Source: Bradyrhizobium sp. CCBAU 53338
Lineage (GTDB): Bacteria > Pseudomonadota > Alphaproteobacteria > Rhizobiales > Xanthobacteraceae
Assembly (NCBI RefSeq): GCF_015291665.1
Contig: NZ_CP030048.1
Coordinates: forward strand, 5,828,001 to 5,892,000
DNA: 64,000 nt
Direction of reading: 5' to 3'
Both the position numbers and the translations under genes were made by a program. Position 1 is the stretch's first letter. Every line of letters begins with the position of its first letter. The notes under the pieces were generated by a model. The model did not search any database. It was not told the origin of the DNA and saw nothing but the letters and a program-made list of their open reading frames with translations. This document shows, in pieces, positions 1 to 8,402 of this stretch.

Positions 1-416
1 CGGGCACGCTCGGTCGCGATCAGCTCAAAGATCTTGAAAACGTTCTCGACCGGCTTGCTGCCGAGGAAGTCTTCCGCGTGCTGCTGGTGCATCATCCCCT
101 CAAGTCCGTCGCGCGCCAGAAGCGGCTGACGGATTCCGCAGGCCTGCTGGCGCTGCTCAAGCGCCATGGCGTCGAGCTGATCCTGCACGGACACGACCAC
201 ATTCATTCGACGATGTGGTTCGAAGGCCCCAACGGCAACATTCCCGCGATCGGCGTGCCGTCGGCCTCGGCGCTCGCGCACGGGCGTTATCCGGCGGCCG
301 CCTACAATCTGTTTGAGATCGAGAAGGACAATACCGGCTGGCGCTGCGAGCAGATCGTGCGGAGCATCGATCATGGCTTGCAGATCCGGGAGATCAAGCG
401 CGCGCGGCTGCTCTGA
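1..416 (+). CDS. Metallophosphoesterase, C-terminal part (cut by window start)
   Basis: The reading frame is already open at position 3, so the true start lies upstream and only about 137 C-terminal residues are seen. An LLVHHP segment followed about 40 residues later by a GHDH motif matches the last metal-binding blocks of calcineurin-like metallophosphoesterases (GNHD ... H ... GHxH). The N-terminal D-x-H and GDxxD blocks must lie outside the window. The family hydrolyses phosphomono- or phosphodiesters with two metal ions; the substrate cannot be told from this fragment. The tail after GHDH resembles the short C-terminal beta strands usual in the family. Confidence 0.85.
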   Translation, partial: GTLGRDQLKDLENVLDRLAAEEVFRVLLVHHPLKSVARQKRLTDSAGLLALLKRHGVELILHGHDHIHSTMWFEGPNGNIPAIGVPSASALAHGRYPAAAYNLFEIEKDNTGWRCEQIVRSIDHGLQIREIKRARLL

Positions 417-454
417 ATCGCGCGTGTCGGCGCGAGCACGGACTGCGCAAGCAA

Positions 455-1009
455 TCACCAGCTCCGCAACGCCGCGAGCACGGCGACACCGAACAGTGCG
501 GCGGCACCGAGGATGAAGCCGAACAGGAACGGCCAGACGCGCGAGCGGCGCGGCTGCTCCGCGATCTCCTCCTTCGGCTCTGACGGCACCACCATCGCAC
601 GCTCGCGCTCGATCATGCGGCGGGCGACGTAGTCGGTCACGGCGTCGACGATCACCGCCGTGTCGTGCGATTCGGCGAGCACGATGCGGCCGAAGCGGGT
701 GTCCTGGACGAAGCGGTACTGCCGCTTGTCGCGCCCCATCATGATGTGGGCGACGACGTCGATCCAGAGCCTGGGCGTATCGCCCTGGCTGATGCCGCGG
801 TCGAACAGATCGATCTGGTCGGGCACCTGGGCGAACAGCGGATCGAGCGCGTCGTTGAGGATCTCGAGCCGCGCTACCTCGGCGTCCCTGAGATCGACGA
901 CCACCCCGGTCCGGTCGGCGGCTTCGATCCGCGCGCGCAGCAGCGCATCGCGCAACCGCATCGGGCGCGGCTGGCTGGGATGGGTACCGCTGGTTTCGGG
1001 CTCTGACAT
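455..1009 (-). CDS. Hypothetical protein with C-terminal membrane anchor
   Basis: A 184-residue protein I do not recognise by name. The first roughly 150 residues look soluble and mixed alpha/beta. A short charged linker follows, then one hydrophobic segment (about residues 160-180, WPFLFGFILGAAALFGVAVL) ends the protein, so it is probably tail-anchored with the soluble part in the cytoplasm. I chose the ATG at 1009 over an in-frame TTG at 1027 because a GAGG stretch sits a few bases upstream of it. It is convergent with the metallophosphoesterase gene. Function is unknown. Confidence 0.7.
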   Translation of the reverse strand: MSEPETSGTHPSQPRPMRLRDALLRARIEAADRTGVVVDLRDAEVARLEILNDALDPLFAQVPDQIDLFDRGISQGDTPRLWIDVVAHIMMGRDKRQYRFVQDTRFGRIVLAESHDTAVIVDAVTDYVARRMIERERAMVVPSEPKEEIAEQPRRSRVWPFLFGFILGAAALFGVAVLAALRSW

Positions 1010-1117
1010 TGCCGGCCTCGTCCTCAACTCTCCCCATTAACCTATCAGCAACCATAAGGTCCGCAAAGGGCTCGTTATTCCAGACACTTACCGTGCCCAC
1101 AGGCCGTTGATGTGTGC

Positions 1118-1156
1118 CAAAAACAGACGATCCCACCCGGCTTGCGCCGGATGGGA
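1118..1156 (-). terminator. Rho-independent terminator of the DUF4170-like gene
   Basis: An 11-bp stem (TCCCAcCCGGC, loop TTGC, GCCGGaTGGGA at 1131-1156) is followed, on the minus strand, by a T-rich stretch (complement of the A run near 1119-1124). It lies just downstream of the small minus-strand gene ending at 1200, so it probably ends that transcript. Confidence 0.6.
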
Positions 1157-1199
1157 CCCTCCGTCCTTGGACGTCTTCTTAGAGTTTGTCAGCCAGCCG

Positions 1200-1409
1200 T
1201 CAGGCCGAGACCCGCGACGGCTCTTCCACGATCGAGAAGCGGACGCCGGCCTTGTGGCGGTTCTCTTCCGAAACCGAGCGCCAGGCGTCCTCGGCTTCCT
1301 TGCGGGTCTTGAACGGACCCTGCACCTGCGCCGAGCCCTCGACCAGCTTGTGGAAGTTCATCGAGCCGAACTCGCCGCCGATCACCCAGAAATTGCTGCC
1401 TTTGGTCAT
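1200..1409 (-). CDS. Small DUF4170-like protein
   Basis: This is a 69-residue protein with the pattern FWVIGGEF ... GPF(K)TRKEAEDAWR, which I recognise as the DUF4170 family of small alphaproteobacterial proteins of unknown function. The fold is probably a compact alpha/beta unit resembling SPOR-like repeats, because G-P-F followed by an A-x-x-A-W helix occurs in both; that resemblance is inference. It starts 23 bases from the end of aceA, on the same strand, with a purine-rich ribosome site (GAGGAGAC) before the ATG. It may therefore be read through from aceA. Confidence 0.75.
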   Translation of the reverse strand: MTKGSNFWVIGGEFGSMNFHKLVEGSAQVQGPFKTRKEAEDAWRSVSEENRHKAGVRFSIVEEPSRVSA

Positions 1410-1432
1410 TGTCAGTCTCCTCTTGGATGGCG

Positions 1433-3067
1433 TTAGCCGAACTGGTTCATCGTGTTGTGAGCGCCGCCCGCCTTCAGGGCAGCCTCACCTGCGAAGTACT
1501 CCTTGTGATCGTCGCCGATGTCGGAGCCGGCCATGTTCTGGTGCTTGGCGCAGGCGATGCCCTGACGGATCTCCTGGCGCTGCACGTTCTTGACGTAACC
1601 GAGCATGCCCTGCTCGCCGAAATACTCCTTGGCGAGGTTGTCGGTGGACAGTGCCGCGGTGTGGTAGGTCGGCAGCGTGATCAGGTGATGGAAGATGCCG
1701 GCGCGCTTGGCCGAATCCGCCTGGAAGGTCCGGATGCGCTCGTCGGCTTCGATCGCCAGCGGCGTATCGTCGTATTCCGGCTTCATCAGCTCGGCGCGGT
1801 TGTACTTGCTGACATCCTTGCCGGCTTCCTTCATCGCGTCGTAGACCTGCTGACGGAAGTTGATGGTCCAGTTGAACGACGGCGAGTTGTTGTAGGCCAG
1901 CTTGGCGTTCGGGATGACCTCACGGATGCGGTCGACCATCTTGGCGATCTGCTCGATATGCGGCTTCTCGGTCTCGATCCACAGCAGGTCTGCACCGTTC
2001 TGGAGCGAGGTGATGCTGTCGAGCACGCAGCGGTCCTCGCCCGTGCCGGGACGGAACTGGTAGAGGTTCGAGGGCAGCCGCTTCGGACGCATCATCTTGC
2101 CGTTGCGGTTGATGATGACGTCGCCGTTGCGGGCGTTCGCCGCGGTGACTTCCTCGCAATCGAGGAAGCTGTTGTACTGGTCGCCGATGTCACCGGGCTT
2201 GTGGCTGACGGCGATCTGCTGCGTCAAACCAGCGCCGAGCGAGTCGGTGCGGGTGACGATGACGCCGTCTTCGACGCCGAGCTCGAGGAAGGCGTGGCGG
2301 CAGGCGCGGATCTTGGCGATGAACACTTCGTGCGGAACGGTGACCTTGCCGTCCTGGTGACCGCACTGCTTCTCGTCCGAGACCTGGTTCTCGATCTGGA
2401 GCGCGCAGGCGCCCGCTTCGATCATCTTCTTGGCGAGCAGATAGGTCGCCTCGGCATTGCCGAAGCCCGCGTCGATGTCGGCGATGACGGGAACGACGTG
2501 AGTCTGGAAGTTGTCGATCTTCGCGATCAGCTCCTTCTCGCGCGTCTTGTCGCCTTCCTTGCGCGCCTTGTCGAGCGCACGGAAGATGTCGTTGAGCTCG
2601 CGGGAATCCGCCTGGCGAAGGAACGTGTAGAGTTCCTCGATCAGCGCCGGCACCGAGGTCTTCTCGTGCATCGACTGGTCGGGCAGCGGTCCGAACTCGG
2701 AGCGCAGCGCGGCGATCATCCAGCCGGAGAGATACAGGTAGGTGCGATCGGTCTTGCCGCCGAAATGCTTCTTGACCGAGATCAGCTTCTGCTGGGCGAT
2801 GAAGCCGTGCCAGCAGCCGAGCGACTGGGTGTACTTGGTCGGATCCTTGTCATAGGCCGCCATGTCGGCGCGCATCAGCGCGGCGGTGTAACGGGCAACG
2901 TCCAAACCGGTCCTGAAACGGTTCTGAAGGCGCATGCGCGCGACAGCCTCGGCCGAGACCCCGTTCCAGGTCGGCTGGGTCTCGAGGAGCGCCCGGGCCG
3001 CGTCGATCTCGCTCTGATACGAGGCCGGGCCCTGGAGGGTGTTGATACCGCGGGGCTGGTAGTTCAT
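1433..3067 (-). CDS. aceA: Isocitrate lyase
   Basis: The enzyme cleaves isocitrate to glyoxylate and succinate, the first step of the glyoxylate bypass, in the cytoplasm. The 544-residue protein carries the catalytic loop as EKQCGH followed by QDGKVTVPHE, which holds the active-site cysteine. It also has the metal-binding stretch PVIADIDAGFGN and the later NNSPSFNW block. The EKQCGH form and the length over 530 residues mark the longer isocitrate lyase subfamily found in pseudomonads and many alphaproteobacteria, as opposed to the 430-residue E. coli type with KKCGH. It diverges from a ScfR-type regulator at 3302, which probably controls it. Confidence 0.97.
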   Translation of the reverse strand: MNYQPRGINTLQGPASYQSEIDAARALLETQPTWNGVSAEAVARMRLQNRFRTGLDVARYTAALMRADMAAYDKDPTKYTQSLGCWHGFIAQQKLISVKKHFGGKTDRTYLYLSGWMIAALRSEFGPLPDQSMHEKTSVPALIEELYTFLRQADSRELNDIFRALDKARKEGDKTREKELIAKIDNFQTHVVPVIADIDAGFGNAEATYLLAKKMIEAGACALQIENQVSDEKQCGHQDGKVTVPHEVFIAKIRACRHAFLELGVEDGVIVTRTDSLGAGLTQQIAVSHKPGDIGDQYNSFLDCEEVTAANARNGDVIINRNGKMMRPKRLPSNLYQFRPGTGEDRCVLDSITSLQNGADLLWIETEKPHIEQIAKMVDRIREVIPNAKLAYNNSPSFNWTINFRQQVYDAMKEAGKDVSKYNRAELMKPEYDDTPLAIEADERIRTFQADSAKRAGIFHHLITLPTYHTAALSTDNLAKEYFGEQGMLGYVKNVQRQEIRQGIACAKHQNMAGSDIGDDHKEYFAGEAALKAGGAHNTMNQFG

Positions 3068-3120
3068 GTGCCTGATCCCTTTTGACGGATGGCAAAGCGA
3101 AAGGCCTTGTCATCGACATT

Positions 3121-3140
3121 TTTGACAATGCATTGCGAAA
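3121..3140. promoter_or_regulatory. Candidate ScfR/RamB-type operator before aceA
   Basis: A perfect 10-bp palindrome CAATGCATTG (3126-3135) is flanked by TTTG on the left and GAAA on the right, giving an imperfect 20-bp dyad. It lies about 55 bases upstream of the aceA start. Its TTTG/CAA character resembles the TTTGCAAA-type sites reported for RamB and PccR regulators. Assigning it to the divergent regulator is inference. Confidence 0.45.
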
Positions 3141-3208
3141 TGCGTGTCATGAGATAAACGCGAGAAAGAGAAGTTCGTACAGAGGCCTTGTATTTGAATG
3201 GTGATGTC

Positions 3209-3258
3209 ATGTAACATCAGAACATGTAATAGATGTTACTTTGTAAAAATTGTAACAT
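3209..3258. promoter_or_regulatory. Cluster of GTAACAT half-sites before the ScfR-type gene
   Basis: Three copies of one 7-8 bp word sit in 50 bases: GTAACATC (3211-3218), its exact reverse complement GATGTTAC (3232-3239), and TGTAACAT (3251-3258). Neighbouring pairs form inverted repeats with about 11-13 bp between the arms. The cluster lies 44-90 bases before the regulator start, in an AT-rich patch unlike the surrounding GC-rich DNA. This suits a promoter with an operator. Confidence 0.5.
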
Positions 3259-3301
3259 ATAGGTCAGAGAGACTGACCTTGATGTGCCAGGAGACGTGAA
3301 A

Positions 3302-4747
3302 ATGCCCGCCGAATCCGGGAAAAAGCTGTTTGTCGGCCCGCGCTTCCGGCGGATCCGGCAGCAATTGGGGCTGTCGCAGACCCAGATCGCCGAGGGGCTC
3401 GGGATCTCGCCGAGCTATGTCAATCTGATCGAGCGGAACCAGCGACCCGTGACCGCGCAGATCCTGCTGCGGCTGGCCGAGACCTACGATCTCGATCTGC
3501 GCGACCTCGCCACCGCCGACGAGGACCGCTTCTTCGCCGAACTGAACGAGATCTTCTCCGATCCCCTGTTCCGCCAGATCGACGTGCCCAAGCAGGAACT
3601 GCGCGACCTCGCCGAGCTCTGTCCCGGCGTCACCCATGCGCTGCAACGGCTCTACGCGGCCTATACCGAGGCGCGTCAGGGCGAGACGCTGGCGGCCGCG
3701 CAAATGGCCGACCGCGATGTCGGCACGCGCTATGAGGCCAACCCGGTCGAGCGCGTGCGCGAACTGATCGAGGCCAACCGCAATTATTTCCCCGAGCTCG
3801 AGCAGGCCGCGGAAAACCTGCGGGACGAATTGAACGTGCCGGCCGAAGGGCTCTATGCCGCGCTCGTGGAGCGCCTGCGCGAAAAGCATTCGATCCAGAC
3901 CCGCATCATGCCCGTCGACGTGATGCGCGAGACGCTGCGCCGCTTCGACCGCCACCGCCGCCAGCTCCTGATCTCGGAACTGGTCGATCCGCCCGGCCGC
4001 GCCTTCCAGCTCGCGTTTCAGCTCGGGCTTGGCGAATGCGCGCAAGCCCTGGAGACCATCATCGGCCGAGCCGGGCCGCTCGACGACGCGCCGCGCCGGC
4101 TGTTCCGCATCACGCTCGGCAATTATTTCGCCGCTAGCGTGATGATGCCCTACCCGGCCTTCCTCGCCGCTGCCGAAGCGCTCAACTACGACATCCACGT
4201 GCTGGCGCAGCGCTTCAATTCCGGCTTCGAGCAGGTCTGCCATCGCCTCACCACCTTGCAACGGCCGAACGCGCGCGGCATCCCGTTCTTCCTGTTGCGT
4301 GTCGACAATGCCGGCAACGTCTCGAAGCGATTTTCGTCAGGCACCTTCCCGTTCTCGAAATTCGGCGGCACCTGCCCGCTCTGGAACGTGCACTCGACCT
4401 TCGACACGCCCGATCGCCTGCTCAAGCAGGTGATCGAGCTGTCCGACGGCACGCGCTATTTCTCGATCGCGCAGATGGTACGCCGACCCGTGGCGCCGCA
4501 CCCGCTGCCGCAGCCGCGCTTCGCCATCGGCCTCGGCTGCGAGATCCGGCACGCCGCACGCCTCACCTACGCCGCCGGCATGGATCTCGAGAAGTCGGAG
4601 GGCACGCCGATCGGCGTCAACTGCCGTCTCTGCGAACGCGAAAACTGCGCCCAGCGCGCCGAACCGCCGATCACGCGCACGCTGATCCTGGACGAGACGA
4701 CGAGAAGGGTGAGCTCGTTCGCGTTTTCGAATGCGCGGGAGTTATGA
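3302..4747 (+). CDS. ScfR/RamB-family transcriptional regulator (XRE HTH)
   Basis: This 481-residue regulator has an N-terminal XRE helix-turn-helix (about residues 8-65, with RRIRQQLGLSQTQIAEGLG and SPSYVNLIERNQRPV). A large C-terminal sensor follows, resembling the domain of the short-chain fatty acyl-CoA regulators (RamB, PccR, MccR), with the usual cysteine cluster near the end (CRLCERENC). Known members bind acyl-CoAs and control the glyoxylate bypass or propionyl-CoA genes. Divergence from aceA suggests a RamB-like role. The ATG at 3302 is preferred over GTG at 3284 because AGGAGA (3289-3294) is well spaced for it and would lie inside the longer version. Confidence 0.9.
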   Translation: MPAESGKKLFVGPRFRRIRQQLGLSQTQIAEGLGISPSYVNLIERNQRPVTAQILLRLAETYDLDLRDLATADEDRFFAELNEIFSDPLFRQIDVPKQELRDLAELCPGVTHALQRLYAAYTEARQGETLAAAQMADRDVGTRYEANPVERVRELIEANRNYFPELEQAAENLRDELNVPAEGLYAALVERLREKHSIQTRIMPVDVMRETLRRFDRHRRQLLISELVDPPGRAFQLAFQLGLGECAQALETIIGRAGPLDDAPRRLFRITLGNYFAASVMMPYPAFLAAAEALNYDIHVLAQRFNSGFEQVCHRLTTLQRPNARGIPFFLLRVDNAGNVSKRFSSGTFPFSKFGGTCPLWNVHSTFDTPDRLLKQVIELSDGTRYFSIAQMVRRPVAPHPLPQPRFAIGLGCEIRHAARLTYAAGMDLEKSEGTPIGVNCRLCERENCAQRAEPPITRTLILDETTRRVSSFAFSNAREL

Positions 4748-4763
4748 GGGGGCACATGCTCCT

Positions 4764-4784
4764 CGTCATTGCACAGCAATGACG
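4764..4784. terminator. Bidirectional hairpin between convergent genes
   Basis: A perfect 9-bp inverted repeat, CGTCATTGC / GCAATGACG, with a 3-base loop sits between the ends of the ScfR-type gene (4747) and the convergent ABM-like gene (4791). It has no clear T run. Its CGTCATT/AATGACG arms also match the dispersed palindromic elements elsewhere in the window, so it may be a repeat remnant that acts as a transcript end. Confidence 0.45.
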
Positions 4785-4790
4785 AAGGCC

Positions 4791-5084
4791 TCACGCCAGC
4801 GTATGCACGATCACCGGCCCCGCGGCGGCGCTGGCATGCCCTGCCAGCAACGGGCCGAGATCCTTCTCGATCCAGGCGATGGCGCGCCTGTTCGCCTCCT
4901 CGGCCTGCTCGAACTTGTCGAAGATGGAGATCGCGGTCACGGTGTCGTCGCCGGCATAGACCACGTAGTAGGCCCTGAAGCCGTCGACGTCGCTGATGAT
5001 CGGAACGGCGCCGTCCTTGATGCGGCGCGCCAGCTCTTCGGCGCTTCCGCTCTTCGCCTTGGCCTGACGGATGGCGGCATACAT
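4791..5084 (-). CDS. ABM-like small dimeric alpha/beta-barrel protein
   Basis: This is a 97-residue protein whose size and strand-helix pattern (DGFRAYYVVYAGDDTVTAISIFD, then a helix rich in E and A) match single-domain antibiotic biosynthesis monooxygenase-like proteins of the ferredoxin-like dimeric barrel fold. Such proteins often handle small aromatic or haem ligands, or are stress-related, but no substrate can be read here. The start is supported by a strong GGAGGAGG-like ribosome site. It is a single gene, convergent with the ScfR-type regulator. Confidence 0.6.
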   Translation of the reverse strand: MYAAIRQAKAKSGSAEELARRIKDGAVPIISDVDGFRAYYVVYAGDDTVTAISIFDKFEQAEEANRRAIAWIEKDLGPLLAGHASAAAGPVIVHTLA

Positions 5085-5313
5085 GGCATCCTCCTCCGGC
5101 TATCGATGTGGGGCATGGGGTGCCCGAGGGATGATGTTACGCCGAAGCGCGCCGCCGATCTACGGCTTGGTTAACCCTGCCCTAACCCGCTGCCGCGATC
5201 TGCAACCAAGGATTAAGCACGCCTCAACATCGGTGCCTTAGTCTCGCCCCACTCACTTTTCGCAAACAACGGCAGCCTATCCTGCCGCGCGAAGTGACAT
5301 CAGGGGGTTCATC

Positions 5314-6126
5314 ATGCGCATTGCGTTGCTGCTGACCGCGACCATCGTCGGCGCGCTGTTCGCCAATCCGTCCTACGCCGGCTCGCTCGACGTCGCATCA
5401 GCGGATGCCGCGAAATCGCTGCCGCCCGGCTTCCAGAGCTATCGCGGCTACATGTTCGACGTGTCGGAGGCGTCCGATCGCAAGGACCTCGACAAGCTCA
5501 CCGACAATCTCAAGCGCCAGATCGACGTCGTGGAGGCCGCCGGCCTCTCGCCGCGCGTGATGCGCTTCTTCCGCACCGTTCCGATCATCGCCAGCGAACT
5601 GGCCTGCCTCGACGAAGGCGCTGCGACCGCGTGCTACGGCCGGGTCACGCCGGACGTCCAGCGCACGACGCCGCGCACCTTGACGGTGTGGGACCACGAC
5701 CAGCAGCGCTGGACCAATCCGAACGCGGTCGACCTCGCGGTCGATTCCGGGCTCGGCGTGATCATGGTCCGGCCGGATATGATGCGTTACGAGAAGGAGG
5801 CCGTGCTGCTCCACGAGATGCTGCACGCCTATCACGCGCGGCTGCTGCCGGACGGCTACGCCAACAAGGGCGTGATCAGCTATTACGCCTATGCCAAGTC
5901 CAAGGATCTGCTGCCCAAGGAAGCCTATGCGATGAAGAATCACATGGAGTTCTTCGCCGTGACGGCCAGCATCTTCCTCGCCGGCAAGAGCGACTACCAG
6001 GATCCGAAGACCCGCGAGGCGCTCAAGGAGAAGATGCCCGACTATTACAAATACCTGGTCGGCGTGTTCGGCTTCGATCCCGATCCATCGGCCAACTCGA
6101 GCGGACCGGTTGCCTCGCTGAAATGA
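5314..6126 (+). CDS. Secreted putative zinc metallopeptidase (HExxH)
   Basis: This 270-residue protein starts with a signal peptide (residues 1 to about 22, ending SYA). The zinc-binding motif HEMLH is at residues 167-171, and a glutamate in NHMEFFA (residue 212) is in the right place to be the third ligand, about 40 residues on. A YYAYAKS tyrosine stretch lies between them. This order resembles the anthrax lethal factor-like fold of gluzincins. It is expected in the periplasm or outside the cell. The gene stands alone, with a strong terminator just after it. Substrate unknown. Confidence 0.75.
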   Translation: MRIALLLTATIVGALFANPSYAGSLDVASADAAKSLPPGFQSYRGYMFDVSEASDRKDLDKLTDNLKRQIDVVEAAGLSPRVMRFFRTVPIIASELACLDEGAATACYGRVTPDVQRTTPRTLTVWDHDQQRWTNPNAVDLAVDSGLGVIMVRPDMMRYEKEAVLLHEMLHAYHARLLPDGYANKGVISYYAYAKSKDLLPKEAYAMKNHMEFFAVTASIFLAGKSDYQDPKTREALKEKMPDYYKYLVGVFGFDPDPSANSSGPVASLK

Positions 6127-6148
6127 GGCGGCAGCAAGCCCTCAAGAA

Positions 6149-6173
6149 GCCGCGCGAAACGCGCGGCTTTTTT
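6149..6173 (+). terminator. Rho-independent terminator
   Basis: A perfect 8-bp stem GCCGCGCG / CGCGCGGC (6149-6156 and 6160-6167) with an AAA loop is followed by six T and then GTTTT. It is a textbook intrinsic terminator 22 bases after the metallopeptidase stop codon. Confidence 0.9.
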
Positions 6174-6286
6174 GTTTTGGGGGACTCGAAGCTGCGGATG
6201 ACGGCCCGGCAGGAATTGCCAAGGGAGGGCCCGATCTGCATAGTCCCGCCGCATCGATTGGGACTGTTTCGAAGAGGATAGAAGAC

Positions 6287-6634
6287 ATGGCGGACGCCGA
6301 CCTGGATGTCGTGATCCGGCAACTGGCCAGACAGCTGCATACGGGCCTGATGTCCCGCGCCAAGCAGCGGCGGGATCGTTTCAACGGCCTTGCGGCCAAG
6401 GCCAAGGGCAAGGAGACCGGCACCCGCTTCAAAATGATGGCCAAGGCCACCATGGAGCAGGCCACCGCCGCCGCGAGGCGCCTCCAGATGTCCGCCGACA
6501 ACGTCGCCGACAGCTACGCCCGCGCCATGCGGCTGGCCGCCAGCACACCCATCGAGGTGAAGGCGGAGAAGCCGGCCAAGGACAAGCAGGCAAAGAAGGC
6601 TGCAAAGGCCAAGAAGGCCAAGAAGGCCAAATAG
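6287..6634 (+). CDS. Hypothetical protein with histone H1-like lysine/alanine tail
   Basis: A 115-residue protein of unknown function. The first 85 residues are helical and basic, with a regular Q/A/R pattern. The last 20 or so residues are almost only lysine and alanine, ending AKKAKKAK. Such tails occur in bacterial histone H1-like and HU-like proteins and bind DNA or RNA non-specifically; a nucleoid role here is inference. A GAGGATAGAAGAC stretch before the ATG serves as ribosome site. The tail is encoded by near-repeats of AAGGCCAAGA, so its length may vary between strains. Confidence 0.65.
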   Translation: MADADLDVVIRQLARQLHTGLMSRAKQRRDRFNGLAAKAKGKETGTRFKMMAKATMEQATAAARRLQMSADNVADSYARAMRLAASTPIEVKAEKPAKDKQAKKAAKAKKAKKAK

Positions 6635-6665
6635 TCGTCACCCCTCCCGAAGAAGCGACGAACGT

Positions 6666-7307
6666 TCACCGCCGCGGCGTGGAGACCTCGGTCGACTCGG
6701 CGTGCGCGAGCTCGGCGAGCTTTGCGCGCGCGGCGCTACGTGTCCGATCGTCCTTGCCGGGAGGCAGCGCAAGGGCCGCCTCGAAATCGGCGCGGGCATC
6801 GACGGCCTGGCCGCGGGCGAGGAACGCAAGACCGCGGTCGAGGCGCGCCTGCGCGTCGGCGGGGTCGAGCCGGACCGCCGTGCTGTAGCTCAGGATCGCG
6901 CGGTCGAGATCGCCCTTAGCGGCGAGCGCGAGGCCGCGCTGGTGATAGGGCGCGGCAGGCTTGGGATCGAGCGCGATCGCCTCGTCATAATCGGCGATCG
7001 CAAGGTCCAGATCGCCGTTCTGCCGGTAGGCCTGCGCGCGGTCGCGATAGAGTGAAGCACGGTTGGGATTGAGGTGGATGGCCTCGTTGAAATCGGCGAT
7101 CGCCCGGCGGTTGTGGCCGTGGCGCAGCGCGATCCGCCCGCGCCCCTCATAGGCGAAAGCGATCAGAGAGCCGCGCAACGGCGAGAAGCCGATCACGGCT
7201 GAGCAGATGTCCGGCTCGTCCTCATCGCCGCAATTCACGACCGTATGCGTGGACAGGCCAATGGCCACGCCCAGGACGATCAACAATGGCACGGCGGCTC
7301 TGGTCAT
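6666..7307 (-). CDS. Membrane-anchored TPR protein
   Basis: This 213-residue protein has an N-terminal hydrophobic segment (residues 4-20) that anchors or exports it. At least three tetratricopeptide repeats follow from about residue 60 to 170, recognisable by the repeated A(I/D)xDYxxAIxLDP pattern (FNEAIHLNPN, YDEAIALDPK, YSTAVRLDPA). TPRs are protein-binding scaffolds; the partner is unknown. Two cysteines (NCGDEDEPDIC) sit just after the anchor and could form a disulfide in the periplasm. It is convergent with the lysine-rich protein gene. Confidence 0.75.
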   Translation of the reverse strand: MTRAAVPLLIVLGVAIGLSTHTVVNCGDEDEPDICSAVIGFSPLRGSLIAFAYEGRGRIALRHGHNRRAIADFNEAIHLNPNRASLYRDRAQAYRQNGDLDLAIADYDEAIALDPKPAAPYHQRGLALAAKGDLDRAILSYSTAVRLDPADAQARLDRGLAFLARGQAVDARADFEAALALPPGKDDRTRSAARAKLAELAHAESTEVSTPRR

Positions 7308-7442
7308 CTTCGACGGCGACCGGCGACGGGCCGGCCACGCATCCCCTTTCGAAGGAACACTCTCGGTTAGCTGTTAACACCGGCCGAACCGGAGCTCTGT
7401 GCGCCAGGTCACAAAGCCAGGCAAAATCCAGCCGGCTCCGTA

Positions 7443-8402
7443 TCAGCCCCAAGGACCCCGCGAAGGACCACGCGATGGTCCTTGCGAGGACGAGCGGCCC
7501 CACGGGCCCCGCGGCGGATAGTTCTCGTTGGCGCCGACCGACGGCGCCGCATGCGCGCCGAGCTCGGCCGCAAGTTGCTGGAGCGCGGCAATGCGGTTCT
7601 GCGTCGACGGATGGGTGGCGAAGAGATTGTCGACGCCATGGCCCGATAGCGGGTTGATGATGAACATGTGCGCCGTCGCGGGATTTCGCTCGGCGTCATA
7701 GTTCGGCACCTGGTGCGCGGCGCTCTCGATCTTGACCAGCGCCGATGCCAGCCACATCGGCTGGCCCGCGATGCGCGCACCGAGATTGTCGGCGGCGTAT
7801 TCGCGGGTGCGGCTGATCGCCATCTGCACCAGCATGGCGCCGAGCGGCGCCAGGATCATCATCAGGATCGAGCCGACGATGCCCGGGCCGTTGTTGTTGT
7901 CGCGGTGACCGCCGAAGAACATGCCGAATTGAGCCAGCATGGAGATCGCGCCGGCGATGGTCGCGGTGATGGTCATGAGCAGCGTGTCGTGATTCTTGAT
8001 ATGCGCGAGCTCATGCGCGATCACGCCGGCAAGCTCCTCGCGGCTGAGCTGGTTCATCAGGCCGACGGTCACGGCGACCGCGGCGTTCTCGGGATTGCGG
8101 CCGGTCGCGAATGCGTTGGGCTGCGCCTCGTCCATCACGAACACGCGCGGCATCGGAAGGCCCGCGCGGCTCGCAAGCTCGGCGACGAGCCCGACCAGCT
8201 CCGGCGCGCTTCGACGATCGACCTCATGGGCGCCGTACATCGACAGCACCGCACGGTCGGAGTTCCAGTAGGTGAAGAGATTGGTCGCGGCGGCAATGAC
8301 CAGCGCGATCATGGCGCCTGAGGCGCCGCCGATCAGATAGCCCACGCCCATGAACAGGGCGGTGAGCCCTGCGAGAAGCATCGCGGTACGCAGATAGTTC
8401 AT
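7443..8402 (-). CDS. htpX: Membrane zinc metalloprotease HtpX
   Basis: HtpX is an M48 inner-membrane protease that degrades misfolded membrane proteins. The 319-residue protein has two N-terminal membrane segments (about residues 7-50), the active-site HELAH in [12 protein letters not shown], two further hydrophobic stretches after it, and the downstream E-Y-A-A-D block ([13 protein letters not shown]) that supplies the third zinc ligand. The ATG at 8402 has GGGAG seven bases upstream; an upstream in-frame extension to 8477 looks non-coding. The C-terminus ends in an unusual G/P/R/S repeat ([12 protein letters not shown]) not found in E. coli HtpX. Confidence 0.93.
   Translation of the reverse strand: MNYLRTAMLLAGLTALFMGVGYLIGGASGAMIALVIAAATNLFTYWNSDRAVLSMYGAHEVDRRSAPELVGLVAELASRAGLPMPRVFVMDEAQPNAFATGRNPENAAVAVTVGLMNQLSREELAGVIAHELAHIKNHDTLLMTITATIAGAISMLAQFGMFFGGHRDNNNGPGIVGSILMMILAPLGAMLVQMAISRTREYAADNLGARIAGQPMWLASALVKIESAAHQVPNYDAERNPATAHMFIINPLSGHGVDNLFATHPSTQNRIAALQQLAAELGAHAAPSVGANENYPPRGPWGRSSSQGPSRGPSRGPWG

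Noticed and set aside
1433..3067. EKQCGH in isocitrate lyase as an unusual active site
   Set aside because: This form is normal for the long isocitrate lyase subfamily found in pseudomonads and alphaproteobacteria, so it is not novel.
1409..3085. A 558-codon plus-strand open frame opposite aceA
   Set aside because: It is antisense to a clear isocitrate lyase, its protein has no recognisable pattern, and such frames arise by codon bias in GC-rich DNA.
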